Origin: Flavobacteriales bacterium
GTDB taxonomy: Bacteria; Bacteroidota; Bacteroidia; Flavobacteriales_F; PHOS-HE28
Length of the DNA: 64,000 nt
Reading direction: 5' to 3'
Assembly: GCA_020635715.1 (NCBI GenBank)
Contig: JACJZG010000002.1
Span: 62,001-126,000, forward strand
Positions 16,412 through 24,765 of the stretch are shown here, one piece after another. The notes below the pieces were generated by a model that had not been told where the DNA came from, ran no database searches, and saw nothing but the letters and a program-made list of their open reading frames with translations. The position numbers and the translations under genes were made by a program. How positions within the stretch are numbered: the first letter of the stretch is position 1; each line of letters begins with the position of its first letter.

Positions 16412-17863
16412 TCACCGCGCCAGCATCACCCGTTCGCTGTGGATCACCGATCCGTCGCGCGCCACGATGCGCGCCAGGTAGATGCCGTTCGTGACCGAGC
16501 TGATGTCCATGTTCGTGGCGGGTGCACGAAGCACCAGGCGACCATCCAATGTTTGGAGTTGGAGCGTAGCTCCGGCGGGCGCATCGTTCAGGTAGAGGCG
16601 GCCTTCGGTGGGGTTGGGGTAGAGTAGGCCCGCGCGTTGCGTCCGCTCCACAAGTCCCGTCGGGCTCAGCAAGGTGTAGGGCTCATCGCCGATGCCAAGG
16701 TCGTATTGGGCCAGGTAGAAAAGGTGGTCGCCACAACTGGTGATTCCGTTGCAGGGGTAGAGCGCACCGTTCACCGTACTGCCCGGTTGCAGGATAGGTC
16801 CCGTGCCGGCCGCCGTGCCATCGGTGCTCCACAATTGCTGATCGCTCCCGTTCAAGAAGGCGGTGAAGTACAGGTGATCGCCATGCGCAGCGAGGTCTTC
16901 CGGATAATCAATGGGAGGCGTGCTGCCGGTCAGCTCCACCGTTCCTTGCGCCGTGCCATCGCTGTGGAAGAGCCCCAGGCCCGTGCCGTTGCCCGCGCGG
17001 AACCAGACCTCATCCTGAAAGTTCACGAGGCCATACGGCAATGACCCGTTCCCGCCCGGTATGATGTCCTTCACCATGTAGGTGCCTTCGGTGGTGCCGT
17101 CCGTGGCCCAGAGTTCCGGACCGTGCGCGTAGCCATCATCGCCCTTGAAGAAGAGCAGCCCGTTCGCCACCGTGAAGTCGCGCGGCGCACCGGAGCCGAA
17201 CTCGTTCATGTCCAGCACCAGGTGCGTGCCTTCGGTGGTGCCATCGGTCACCCACAGCTCCTCATCGATGTCCGGCGTGTTGGCCGCGAAGTAGAGCAGG
17301 CCGTTGTATTCCTTGAAGTAGCGCGGTGAACTGCTCAGCGCACCGGGGTTCAGGTCCGCCAGCAGCACCGTGCCTTCCACGGTGCCATCGCTCATCCACA
17401 GCTCGCGTCCGTTCGCCGCCGTCTGCCCCTGGAACACGATCATGTCGTTGTACACCGTGAAGTAGTTGCTGCTCTCCAGGTCGTTGATGTTGTCGATGTC
17501 CAGCTCCAGCACGGTGCCGGCCGTGGTGCCATCGGTGCTCCAGAGCTGGTAGCCGTCCACGCCGTTGTCCGCTGCGAAGTAGATGCGTCCCTGCCAGCCC
17601 ACGAAGGCGGTGGGTAGGCTGCCGCCGCTGCCGGGGTTGATGTCCTTCAGCAGCACAGTGCCGGTGGGTGTGCCATCGCTCACCCAGGGCTCCAGGCCGC
17701 TGGTGCCGTCGTTGGCGCGGAAGAAGACGAGCCCATCCACACAGCTGATGCCCGCGGCGCCGCTGTCACCATTCGGGTTGATGTCCCGCAGCAGGGTGGG
17801 TACCTGTGCGGTGGCGGGGGTGATGAGGAGGGCGAGGAGCGGGGAGAGGAAATGTGTCTTCAT
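16412..17863 (-). CDS. ELWVTDGT-repeat secreted protein, T9SS-sorted
   Basis: This 483-residue protein has a signal peptide (FLSPLLALLITPATAQ). The body consists of about eight repeats of roughly 48 residues with the signature ELWVTDGTTEGTHLV, LEPWVSDGTPTGTVLL, YQLWSTDGTTAGTV and so on, a family of predicted beta-propeller blades common in Bacteroidota surface proteins. The C-terminal region (LLYPNPTEGRLYL, then LQTLDGRLVLR and GIYLARIVARDG) is a T9SS sorting domain. No catalytic motif is visible; a binding or structural surface role is likely. It converges with the CHAT gene (15-nt gap). Confidence 0.87.
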   Translation of the reverse strand: MKTHFLSPLLALLITPATAQVPTLLRDINPNGDSGAAGISCVDGLVFFRANDGTSGLEPWVSDGTPTGTVLLKDINPGSGGSLPTAFVGWQGRIYFAADNGVDGYQLWSTDGTTAGTVLELDIDNINDLESSNYFTVYNDMIVFQGQTAANGRELWMSDGTVEGTVLLADLNPGALSSSPRYFKEYNGLLYFAANTPDIDEELWVTDGTTEGTHLVLDMNEFGSGAPRDFTVANGLLFFKGDDGYAHGPELWATDGTTEGTYMVKDIIPGGNGSLPYGLVNFQDEVWFRAGNGTGLGLFHSDGTAQGTVELTGSTPPIDYPEDLAAHGDHLYFTAFLNGSDQQLWSTDGTAAGTGPILQPGSTVNGALYPCNGITSCGDHLFYLAQYDLGIGDEPYTLLSPTGLVERTQRAGLLYPNPTEGRLYLNDAPAGATLQLQTLDGRLVLRAPATNMDISSVTNGIYLARIVARDGSVIHSERVMLAR

Positions 17864-17929
17864 GCTGATGGGGTTGCGTTGGTCAGGACTGCGGCTGCCA
17901 CGCGCCGCATGGGTACATCGGGCTGGGTG

Positions 17930-18430
17930 GAGGAATGTGAACAGGGAGGGTGGAGGTGAGGAGGTGAGGAGATGAAGAGGTGAAGAGGTGAAGAGGCGAG
18001 AGTGGTGAGAGAGGGATCGAGGTAAAGGTGGTGAAACGAGGAATAGAGGTAAGAGGTCATTTCCAACCTCCGCCGGGTCTCCCGAGGAACGAGGGGACCC
18101 TGCGGCCGTAGCGAGGTAAAGAGGTGAAGAGGTGAGGAGGTGAACGAGGTGAAGAGGTGGAGAGGTATAGAAATATAGAGGTGAAGAGCCAAGGAGGTAT
18201 TCAGGTATTGAGGTAAAGAGGTCATTTCCAACCTCCGCCGGGTCTCCCGAGGAACGAGGGGACCCTGCGGCCGTAGTGAGGTAAAGAGGTGAAGAGGTGA
18301 ACGAGGTGAAGAGGCAAAGAGGTGGAGAGGTATAGAAGTATAGAGGTCATTTCCAACCTCCGCCGGGATCTCCCGAGGAACGAGGGGACCCTGCGGCCTC
18401 AGGGGCTCACGTTCAGAGAGGTCCCACCAC
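17930..18430. repeat. Intergenic array of purine-rich microsatellite and three 55-bp repeats
   Basis: The gap between the T9SS gene start (17863) and the toxin gene stop (18493) is filled with irregular runs of GAGGTGAA/GAGGTGAG-like units. Three copies of a conserved 55-56-bp element are embedded at 18053-18107, 18218-18272 and 18343-18398. The third copy has one extra A. Each contains GGGTCTCCCGAGGAACGAGG followed by GGACCC, which can pair as an imperfect hairpin. The spacing is 165 and 125 bp. A reading frame through the array gives only a low-complexity peptide and is not a gene. Confidence 0.85.
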
Positions 18431-18492
18431 TAACGGATCGCCCATTTGCAGCAGGTGAGAACCGGGTCGCAGGGGCGAGCCTGTGATACGGT

Positions 18493-18765
18493 TCAATACA
18501 CCTCATCGTGTGTGCCGATGTCCATCAGCAGCGCCTGCTTATCGCCTTTGATGAACTTGAACAACACCCGGCAGTCGTCATCCACACTGAAGGCCCAGCA
18601 TCCGCTCAGTTTGCCCGTGAGCCGATGTGTCTTCAGTGGCGTGGCGAACGGGTCGTCCACGAACTGTTCCACGGCATCCCAGAAGCGCTTCTTCAATTGG
18701 GTATCCGGGGCGATGCGCTTCTTGTACGAACGCTTGAACCCCGCATCCCAGACAAGGCTGATCAT
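18493..18765 (-). CDS. RelE/ParE-superfamily toxin (YafQ-like)
   Basis: This 90-residue protein has the RelE/ParE toxin layout: WDAGFKRSYKK near the N-terminus, a helical middle (LKKRFWDAVEQFVDDPF), THRLTGKLSGCWAFSV, and the C-terminal strand pair CRVLFKF plus LLMDIGTHDEVY. The RLTGKL and GTHDEVY motifs are typical of YafQ-like mRNA interferases, which cut translated mRNA on the ribosome. The start overlaps the antitoxin stop by four bases (18762-18765), the normal type II antitoxin-first order. It sits beside the repeat array, a common location for mobile toxin-antitoxin genes. Confidence 0.88.
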   Translation of the reverse strand: MISLVWDAGFKRSYKKRIAPDTQLKKRFWDAVEQFVDDPFATPLKTHRLTGKLSGCWAFSVDDDCRVLFKFIKGDKQALLMDIGTHDEVY

Positions 18766-18974
18766 CCTTCCAGGTCCTTGCGGAGTTCCTTCACACCACC
18801 GCGTTTCACCTTGCCTGCCTTCAGATCCCGCACGGCTTGCTTGGCGCGGGAAGCCAGCATTTCACGTGCCGCCTCGGCATAGGCCTTGCGGATGATCTCC
18901 GCCGCAACCTCCTTCTCCTCGTAGGGCAGCGCGTCGAACTGCGCGATAACAGCGTTGATGTCCGGGGTTTTCAT
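18762..18974 (-). CDS. Type II antitoxin of the adjacent RelE/ParE-type toxin
   Basis: This is a 70-residue, highly charged helical protein (IAQFDALPYEEKEVAAEII, then AEAAREMLASRAKQAVRDL) immediately upstream of and overlapping the toxin gene. Size, charge and position fit an antitoxin. The DNA-binding fold is not obvious from the sequence, so the family is left open. It is expected to bind and neutralise the toxin and repress the operon. Confidence 0.75.
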   Translation of the reverse strand: MKTPDINAVIAQFDALPYEEKEVAAEIIRKAYAEAAREMLASRAKQAVRDLKAGKVKRGGVKELRKDLEG

Positions 18975-19052
18975 GGTGTGCGGTCGAGCTTGTGTAAAGG
19001 TAGGCTGATCAGCTCATGGGCGATGCCCCGTGCAACCCTATCCCCGATCACC

Positions 19053-19490
19053 TCACCGCTTGCGCATCCGCTCCAGTTCCTTCGCGTACGTCTTCAGGAG
19101 CTGGCCTTCGAAGTCGGTGCTTGGGCTGCTGGTGCTTGTCCCGGTCGTCCGGTCCACCAGCCTGAGCCGCTCATAGTACGTGGTCGCTTCAAACCCTCCG
19201 ATCTCCTTGACGTACCGATCGCGTGACAGCAGGAAACGATAGTTCTCCGTGTCCTCGTACGATCCCACTTCCTGCGCCTGAACGAACTTGACCGGCCCCC
19301 GATATTCCTGCGTGAAGGCCTTTTGGGCACGCCCGTCCCACTTCCTGCTGTTCTGCAATTCAATAAGGAGCGTTCCCTGGTAGCCGGTGAATTCCTTCGG
19401 GATGCTGCCGGCATCCAAGGAGGTCGGCTTTTGGGAGAATCCGCTGGCTGGAGCCAACACCGTGAAGGCGATCCAGGCCGCATGACGCAA
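19053..19490 (-). CDS. Putative secreted hypothetical protein
   Basis: The reading frame from 19053 has no ATG near its 5' end. I placed the start at a TTG (19490) because the translation then opens with a signal-like segment (LRHAAWIAFTVLAPASGFSQ), giving about 145 residues. A longer frame reaches a TTG at 19625 but adds 45 residues in front of the signal. The mature part is basic and polar (FTGYQGTLLIELQNSRKW, then YVKEIGGFEATTYYERLRL) with a Thr/Ser-rich patch near the C-terminus. No family is recognised. Confidence 0.5.
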   Translation of the reverse strand: MRHAAWIAFTVLAPASGFSQKPTSLDAGSIPKEFTGYQGTLLIELQNSRKWDGRAQKAFTQEYRGPVKFVQAQEVGSYEDTENYRFLLSRDRYVKEIGGFEATTYYERLRLVDRTTGTSTSSPSTDFEGQLLKTYAKELERMRKR

Positions 19491-19746
19491 TGCATACCGG
19501 CGGGGCGAGGCAGATAGCTCTTGTACGCGGCGCGGTGCGATACCCCGCAGAACAAGCTGCCGCAGCTCGATGCCTTCGCGGATCGAAGGAGTCGTGGTTG
19601 GAGAATGAAGGAGGGAGGTGCTCAAGTGAAGGGACTATGATGACCCGAGTATAGTGATGAGAACCTTACGGCCAGCGTTCTGCCGATGTGATACTGACGG
19701 ATCTAAGACGCGGTTCGGGTTCCATGGCGATCGTGAAGACCCCAAC

Positions 19747-19778
19747 GAAAGAGCCCGGCTCCACGGCCGGGGTCTTTC
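19747..19778 (-). terminator. Probable terminator of the PepSY-DUF347 operon
   Basis: A 13-bp stem is formed by GAAAGAGCCCGGC (19747-19759) and GCCGGGGTCTTTC (19766-19778), with one mismatch and a 6-base loop. It lies 54 nt beyond the stop of the DUF347 gene on the minus strand. The remaining 19491-19831 region shows no other feature. Confidence 0.65.
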
Positions 19779-19831
19779 CTAAGTAGAAGGCCGATGCACC
19801 GGCCGACCCGGACGCACGCACCACTTCCCGA

Positions 19832-20650
19832 TCAGCTCTTTGACCACTCCGGGGTCTTCCGATGGCTGCGTTGGGACAGGTATACCAACACGGCCAACAG
19901 GCCGGCCGCCACCAACGTCGCAGGCAATGTGCCCAAGGCGAGCCCACCCTTGCCCAACGGTTTCGTGAGCAGATCCCCGAAGGTGGCGCCGAAGGGTCTG
20001 GTGAACACGAAGGCCACCCAGAAGAGCAATACGGCATTGAGCCGGGTGAAGTAGTGTAGCATGACCACCAGCAGGATGATGCCGCCTGTGATGCACGCGG
20101 CCACACCGTACGAGAGGCCGACGTCATCACTCAGGAAGTCCCCGAAAGCCGTACCCAGGCTGTTGGAGAAGAGCACGGCCACCCAGTAGAACACTTCGTG
20201 CCCCCGCTCGCTGATCGGATAGACCTGGAGGTGCTGGTAGCGCCGGTACCACCCGAGCAATGTGACCGCCAACCCCGAAGCCAGCACGATGCTGCCCCAC
20301 ACGTACCCGAGGTGGAAGGTCCGGTCAAGGGAGTCGGAGATCTCGGTGCCCAGGGTGGTGGTGCCTACGATGACGGCCCAGTAGCGCAGGGGCGAATACT
20401 GCCTGGCCTGCAGCTGCCACAAGAGCAGTACCACGAAGAGGCCCAAGGTGATGGCGATGCCTACTTCGTAACCCAGCCCAAGTGTCATGGACAGCTGGTC
20501 GCCGAGGGTCTCGCCGAGGGTGGTGGCGATGACCTTCATGACCCAGAACAAGGCGGTGACCTCTGCCACCTTGTTCCAGCGGGTCGAGGACGTGCCTTCC
20601 CGATCGCTCATGTCGCGATGCATGTTCTTCGGTTCATTCGGAACGATCAT
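19832..20650 (-). CDS. DUF347/COG4705-type integral membrane protein
   Basis: The protein has 272 residues; ATG codons at 20650, 20623 and 20611 are all possible starts. It contains four internal repeats, each of two TM helices with a conserved G-rich turn: TLGETLGDQLS, TLGTEISDSLD, SLGTAFGDFLSD and FGATFGDLLTKP. The conserved Trp residues (FWVMKV, YWAVIV, YWVAVLF, FWVAFVF) lead each repeat. This is the DUF347 four-repeat family, of unknown function. The frame overlaps the PepSY-like gene stop by 17 nt, so it is the second gene of that operon. The upstream operator suggests control by the neighbouring OmpR-type regulator. Confidence 0.88.
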   Translation of the reverse strand: MIVPNEPKNMHRDMSDREGTSSTRWNKVAEVTALFWVMKVIATTLGETLGDQLSMTLGLGYEVGIAITLGLFVVLLLWQLQARQYSPLRYWAVIVGTTTLGTEISDSLDRTFHLGYVWGSIVLASGLAVTLLGWYRRYQHLQVYPISERGHEVFYWVAVLFSNSLGTAFGDFLSDDVGLSYGVAACITGGIILLVVMLHYFTRLNAVLLFWVAFVFTRPFGATFGDLLTKPLGKGGLALGTLPATLVAAGLLAVLVYLSQRSHRKTPEWSKS

Positions 20651-21104
20651 CGTCCTCGCCGTGCTCCTCCTCCACCTGGCTCTTCACCACTTTCCCATCG
20701 GCACTGAAGAGGACCTCCATCTCCTGTTCCCCCTTCTCCAGGTCCACCTCGTAGAACATGCCCTCCGGGGTTTCCGCCTGCTCGGCGCCTTCCACCTTGT
20801 ATCCGGCATAGTTGGCGGCCAGGGCCTTCTGCACCAATTCCGGCAGGGCCTCCTTCTTGATCTTGTGCTCCGTCTCCATCCAGACACCTGTGGCGGAGAA
20901 CTTCGCGCTGTACTTCATGCCCCCCTGCTTGAATCCGGCCTCGTAGTCGGTCTTGTCCTCCAGCTCCCACTTCGTGCCTTCGGCCTTCGGGAAGCGCTGC
21001 GCGAAGGCGCTCTTCACCGCTTCCGGAACGTTGACGATGTCCTTGTCCTGGGCGGTGCTGGTCAGTCCTGCCAGCAGCAGCATGGCGATCATCGGGGTCT
21101 TCAT
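20634..21104 (-). CDS. PepSY-like periplasmic protein
   Basis: The gene encodes 156 residues from ATG 21104, which begins the signal peptide KTPMIAMLLLAGLTSTAQ. An ATG at 21125 is also in frame but lies directly after the putative promoter. Two PepSY-like halves follow: VPEAVKSAFAQRFPKAEGTK with WELEDKTDYEAGF, and LPELVQKALAANYAGYKVE with YEVDLEKGEQEMEVLFSADG. The last 15 residues are strongly acidic. Such proteins are periplasmic and are often controlled by envelope-stress or metal-responsive two-component systems. It is the first gene of the operon with the DUF347 protein. Confidence 0.85.
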   Translation of the reverse strand: MKTPMIAMLLLAGLTSTAQDKDIVNVPEAVKSAFAQRFPKAEGTKWELEDKTDYEAGFKQGGMKYSAKFSATGVWMETEHKIKKEALPELVQKALAANYAGYKVEGAEQAETPEGMFYEVDLEKGEQEMEVLFSADGKVVKSQVEEEHGEDDDRSE

Positions 21105-21141
21105 GGTCTTGTGTTCTTGGTTCATGACAAAGGACAGCTGC

Positions 21142-21159
21142 GATCCTGATCGGATCCTG
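21142..21159 (-). promoter_or_regulatory. Direct-repeat operator upstream of PepSY-DUF347 operon
   Basis: On the plus strand this reads GATCCTG-ATCG-GATCCTG: two identical 7-bp half-sites with an 11-bp period, as expected for a tandem OmpR-type regulator dimer. The same half-sites and spacing occur at 25459-25476 in front of the response regulator gene. Confidence 0.7.
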
Positions 21160-21210
21160 TTCAGAAGTCCTGCGTGAGGATGATCGAGGCGCTGCCACAG
21201 GGGCTTGTTC

Positions 21211-23385
21211 TCACAGGCGCCGCATGATGCTCAGGTTGATCACACGCCCATCAATGGGGGCCCAAAGTGGCGCGAACACGGGGCGGGATGGGCTGCCGCT
21301 GACCACCGGTTCCCAACGCGTTTGTCGGGTATCGCTGACATTCTCTCCATTCAGCACAACGGTCCATTGGCCGTAAGTGCATCCCACCATTGCGGCCACG
21401 AAGACCTGTTCGCGTGTGTGACCACCATTCGCGCGTATCTGAGCCCCGTTCCAGGCTGATTCGATGCCCGCACGCCAATGCTCTCCCAGTTCCCGCGCCA
21501 AGGTGCCTGCGGCCCTGTGCCGTGGCGTGTACAACAGATCCGTCGTGAGGCCGTTCGCGCTGAACGTGGGCAACGTATACGTGTAGCCGAGATAGAGCTC
21601 CCAGGGCGCGTGCGTGATACGCAGGTAATTGTCCACGCCGCGTGTGAAGGTGTGGCCCGCACTGTTGGCCAGCATGAGCTCACTATCGTTGGCCGTTATA
21701 ACGGATAGGGGTTCGGAGATGTAAGTTCCGAAGAAGGTCTGGTCGAAGAAGACAGCTGTGTGCTCATCGATCACACGTCGCCATGTCCATTCCAATGTGC
21801 CGCCGTAGGAACGTTCAGGCTTGACTCCATCAGCCGTGGCCGATGCGATCACATCGGTGTACACCACGCTGTAGCTACGCGAACGATCCGGCAGTTGGTA
21901 GCCCGTGCCGAAGTTGCCGCGCAAGCTGAAGCCTTTGCCGAGTACGTGGTAGGCCCCGATGCTGGGAAGCACTTGCGGCTCCTGGCCTTCGGGAGCATCC
22001 ACGCGAAGACCGATGTCGATCTCCGGCCAGCGCATGCGATGCAAGGCCAGCTGACCAAAGAGACCAGCGGTGTTGAGGCGTTGCCTTGCGATGCGCGTAC
22101 CGCGCAAGCTGCTGGTGAGCGCACTGGCACCGATGACGAGGGTGCGGCGCTCCTGTGCACGCGTCCAGTACACTTCGCCATAGCCATTGTCCTGCTCACG
22201 CTTCTGGGCGGAGAAGTTGTCATCATCGTTCTGCACGTATCGGCTCCATGTGCCTTTGGCCACGATTCGCTCTCCCTTGCCGAGCGGCTGGTCCAGTTGC
22301 ACATCACCACCTAACCGCTGTCCGCGTGTGCGCAGGAAGAAGCGCGTGGTGTCGTCCGGTTGGTCCAACGCGTTCATGTCCCCGCCAACCCGCGTATCGT
22401 GCTGCACGAGCAGTCCCGCCCGCAGCCGGGCCTTGCCCCAGGGTCTGGCGAAGACCTGTGGGTGCAGCAGGTATGACTGTTGCCGGGGCACATCGCTGTA
22501 TTCGTCACCGTTCACATCCCGGGCCTCCTGTGTGTTGGTGGCACCGAAGAGCGTGAAGCCGATGGGACCGGCCGGTCCACTGACGAAGGCGTTCAGGTTG
22601 GTCTCGCTCAAGCTGCTGCGGTTGGCCATGAACAACGCGTGCAGGCTGTCCGTAGGTTCCTTGCTCACGAAGTTGATGGCACCCGCGATGGCACCGGCGC
22701 CATTGAAGGTGGAGCTCGGTCCTTTGAGCAGTTCCACACGTTGCAGGTCCAGTGGAGGTATGCGCATCAGGTCGAAGCCGCCGCTCAAGCCACCATAGGC
22801 TGGCATGCCATCGCGCAACAACAGCGTGTAGCGCCCATCGAGGCCCTGCATGCGCACCATACCCGCACCGGAGACCGCGCTCGTCTGCTGGATCTGCACG
22901 CTGCTGATGTCGCCAATGAGGCTGGCGATGTTGCCCGGCTTCAGCGAACCTTCCTCCTCCAGATCCTCTGCGCCCAGCACCTCGATCTTCTGTGGTGCAT
23001 CCTCGATGCGGCTGTTGGTCCTCGTGACTGCGATCACCGCTTCATGCAGTTCCGTTACCGCCAGGGCGAGCTTCACGGTCATCATTCCCGTGTATGGGGA
23101 GGTGAACCGTATGCGGCGTTCGGCATGTCCCAGTTCGCGTACCATGAGGACATGCGAGCCGTCGGGTACGTTCGTGATGGTGATGCGGCCCTGTACATCA
23201 GCCACACCGCCGATGGTGGTGCCCGCTATGATGGCCGTTGCCCCGAAGAGCGGTTCAGCGGTGGTGCTGTCCTGAACGAGTACTTGAAGATCGCTTTGTG
23301 CGAACAAGGTGATGTTCAGCATGGCGAACAGCGCGATAAGGGTGAGCCACCGGTGCTTGAGCGAGGTTCCTTTCGGATGGCACAT
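21211..23385 (-). CDS. TonB-dependent outer membrane receptor
   Basis: The gene encodes 724 residues from ATG 23385 (signal WLTLIALFAMLNITLFAQ); the open frame extends 41 codons further upstream without signal character. After the signal comes a carboxypeptidase-regulatory-like beta domain (about 25-110, GGVADVQGRITITNVPDG), a plug domain (about 120-240, RIEDAPQKIEVLGAEDLEE, then MQGLDGRYTLLLRDGMP and GPSSTFNGAGAIAGAINFV) and a long beta-barrel. It probably imports a metal chelate or other small ligand using TonB energy. It lies between a two-component system and a PepSY-DUF347 operon on the same strand. A weak copy of the operator lies about 110 nt upstream. Confidence 0.92.
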   Translation of the reverse strand: MCHPKGTSLKHRWLTLIALFAMLNITLFAQSDLQVLVQDSTTAEPLFGATAIIAGTTIGGVADVQGRITITNVPDGSHVLMVRELGHAERRIRFTSPYTGMMTVKLALAVTELHEAVIAVTRTNSRIEDAPQKIEVLGAEDLEEEGSLKPGNIASLIGDISSVQIQQTSAVSGAGMVRMQGLDGRYTLLLRDGMPAYGGLSGGFDLMRIPPLDLQRVELLKGPSSTFNGAGAIAGAINFVSKEPTDSLHALFMANRSSLSETNLNAFVSGPAGPIGFTLFGATNTQEARDVNGDEYSDVPRQQSYLLHPQVFARPWGKARLRAGLLVQHDTRVGGDMNALDQPDDTTRFFLRTRGQRLGGDVQLDQPLGKGERIVAKGTWSRYVQNDDDNFSAQKREQDNGYGEVYWTRAQERRTLVIGASALTSSLRGTRIARQRLNTAGLFGQLALHRMRWPEIDIGLRVDAPEGQEPQVLPSIGAYHVLGKGFSLRGNFGTGYQLPDRSRSYSVVYTDVIASATADGVKPERSYGGTLEWTWRRVIDEHTAVFFDQTFFGTYISEPLSVITANDSELMLANSAGHTFTRGVDNYLRITHAPWELYLGYTYTLPTFSANGLTTDLLYTPRHRAAGTLARELGEHWRAGIESAWNGAQIRANGGHTREQVFVAAMVGCTYGQWTVVLNGENVSDTRQTRWEPVVSGSPSRPVFAPLWAPIDGRVINLSIMRRL

Positions 23386-23494
23386 GGACCCAATGCACTT
23401 AAGCCTTGCCATTCTTCGATCGGTGATGTTGATGTTCTTCCGTCCGAAAGCGCTCCTCCACTTCATTGGTTCCATGGGTGCAAATAGGCCGCCC

Positions 23495-23512
23495 GATCCT
23501 GTGTGCAATCTG
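23495..23512 (-). promoter_or_regulatory. Degenerate third copy of the direct-repeat operator
   Basis: One good half-site GATCCTG (23495-23501) is followed, at the same 11-bp period, by CAATCTG (23506-23512), which matches the half-site at four of seven bases. It lies between the kinase stop and the TonB receptor gene, 110 nt before the latter. This is a weak candidate only. Confidence 0.3.
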
Positions 23513-23514
23513 GA

Positions 23515-24765
23515 TCAGCGCGTGCGATGCACCACCACCGTGTGTACGCCGGCGGCTTCGGTGTACTCCAGGCGCAGGCCCGCATTATCACAGACCTCCT
23601 TCACCATGCTCAGGCCCAACCCGCTTCCCTCGCTGCTGGGATCGCCCTTTGTGAAACGCTCGAAGAGACGCTCGGGATCCACGTTCAGGGTGGGGCCGCT
23701 GTTGGTGACCACGAAGCCCTCCGAACCGATGCGCACGTTGATCGAGCCGCCTTCGTGGTTGTGCTGCACCGCATTGCGCAGGAGGTTCGCCACCACCAGT
23801 TCGGCCAGGACCGGGTGCAAGCGCAGTTCGCACCGTTTGTCCACATGCAGCTGGAAATGCACGGCCCGGCGTTCCATGAGGCCGGCGAGCAGTGCGGCCT
23901 GGTCCTGGAAGAGCGCCTGCCAATCCACCGGGGCCGCGGCATACTCCATGTTGCCGATCCGCGCCAGCAGCAGCATGTTCTGCACGGTGCGCCCCATGCG
24001 TTCGCGTGCGCGGTAGAGCACCTCGATCATGCCGGCCTCCAGTTCGCCCAGCTCCGGCATCTGGATCAGCTCGTCCAACTTGCCCTGCATCACCGCCAGC
24101 GGTGTCTGCAATTCGTGGGCGGCCTGTTCGCTGAAGCGTTTCTGCGCCGTGAAGTCGCGCTGCAATTTCGCCATCATCGCGTTCAGCGTTCCGTTCATCG
24201 CGTTGAACTCCGTGATCCCCGTGCGCGGCAACTCGTTGCGCGGTGCATCCACCTGGAAGTGGGCCAGCTGATCCAGCGTGTGGTGGAAGGGCCTCCAGAG
24301 CCGGGTGTTGAGCCAGCGGTCCACCAGGAAGTTGCCGAGGAAGACGAGGAGCAGCAGCCCCCCGATCACCAGCGCCACGGTGGTCACCAGGTCCTCGTAC
24401 TCCACCGTTGCGCGCGCGATCACCACGGTGGCCGGCCCCCCACCCACGCCCACCGCCGGATACCGCACCATGCGCCAGGGGATCACGCCTTCCTCCGCCG
24501 CGTTGTACAGCAGGGTATCCTGGAACGCGATGCCCGTGCTCCGTTCGGGCAGCACCTGCACGAACTGGTCAGGCGCTTCGCCGGGCAGCTCGCTTTCACC
24601 CGTGGCGAGGCGGGCCGCGATCAGTTCGGCGTGGTGTTGCAGCTGCTCATCCAGCTCATCATTCACCGCATGGCGCACGGCATAGTGGCCGGCCACGGTA
24701 CCGATCACCACCAGCGGGATGGCCAGCAGCAAGTGGTTCAAGGCGGTGCGGTGCAGCAGTTTCAT
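23515..24765 (-). CDS. Sensor histidine kinase
   Basis: This is a 416-residue membrane kinase. TM1 is at about 11-27 and TM2 at about 128-148, enclosing a small periplasmic sensor of roughly 100 residues. A HAMP linker covers about 150-205. The H-box is FSEQAAHELQTPL with H217 as the phosphorylated residue, the N-box Asn is N331 (LLRNAVQHN), and the G-boxes are NSGP near 355 and GSGLGLS at 380-386. It overlaps the response regulator gene by four bases (24762-24765), so the pair is coupled. It shares the OmpR-type partner and the downstream receptor neighbourhood; the signal is unknown. Confidence 0.93.
   Translation of the reverse strand: MKLLHRTALNHLLLAIPLVVIGTVAGHYAVRHAVNDELDEQLQHHAELIAARLATGESELPGEAPDQFVQVLPERSTGIAFQDTLLYNAAEEGVIPWRMVRYPAVGVGGGPATVVIARATVEYEDLVTTVALVIGGLLLLVFLGNFLVDRWLNTRLWRPFHHTLDQLAHFQVDAPRNELPRTGITEFNAMNGTLNAMMAKLQRDFTAQKRFSEQAAHELQTPLAVMQGKLDELIQMPELGELEAGMIEVLYRARERMGRTVQNMLLLARIGNMEYAAAPVDWQALFQDQAALLAGLMERRAVHFQLHVDKRCELRLHPVLAELVVANLLRNAVQHNHEGGSINVRIGSEGFVVTNSGPTLNVDPERLFERFTKGDPSSEGSGLGLSMVKEVCDNAGLRLEYTEAAGVHTVVVHRTR

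Noticed and set aside
17860..18231. ORF through the purine-rich repeat array
   Set aside because: The peptide is a low-complexity product of the GAGGTGAA array (HLFTS-type runs) with no protein-like features.
17864..18492. CRISPR array
   Set aside because: Three similar units occur at unequal distances (165 and 125 bp) with repetitive, not unique, spacers, and no cas gene is present.
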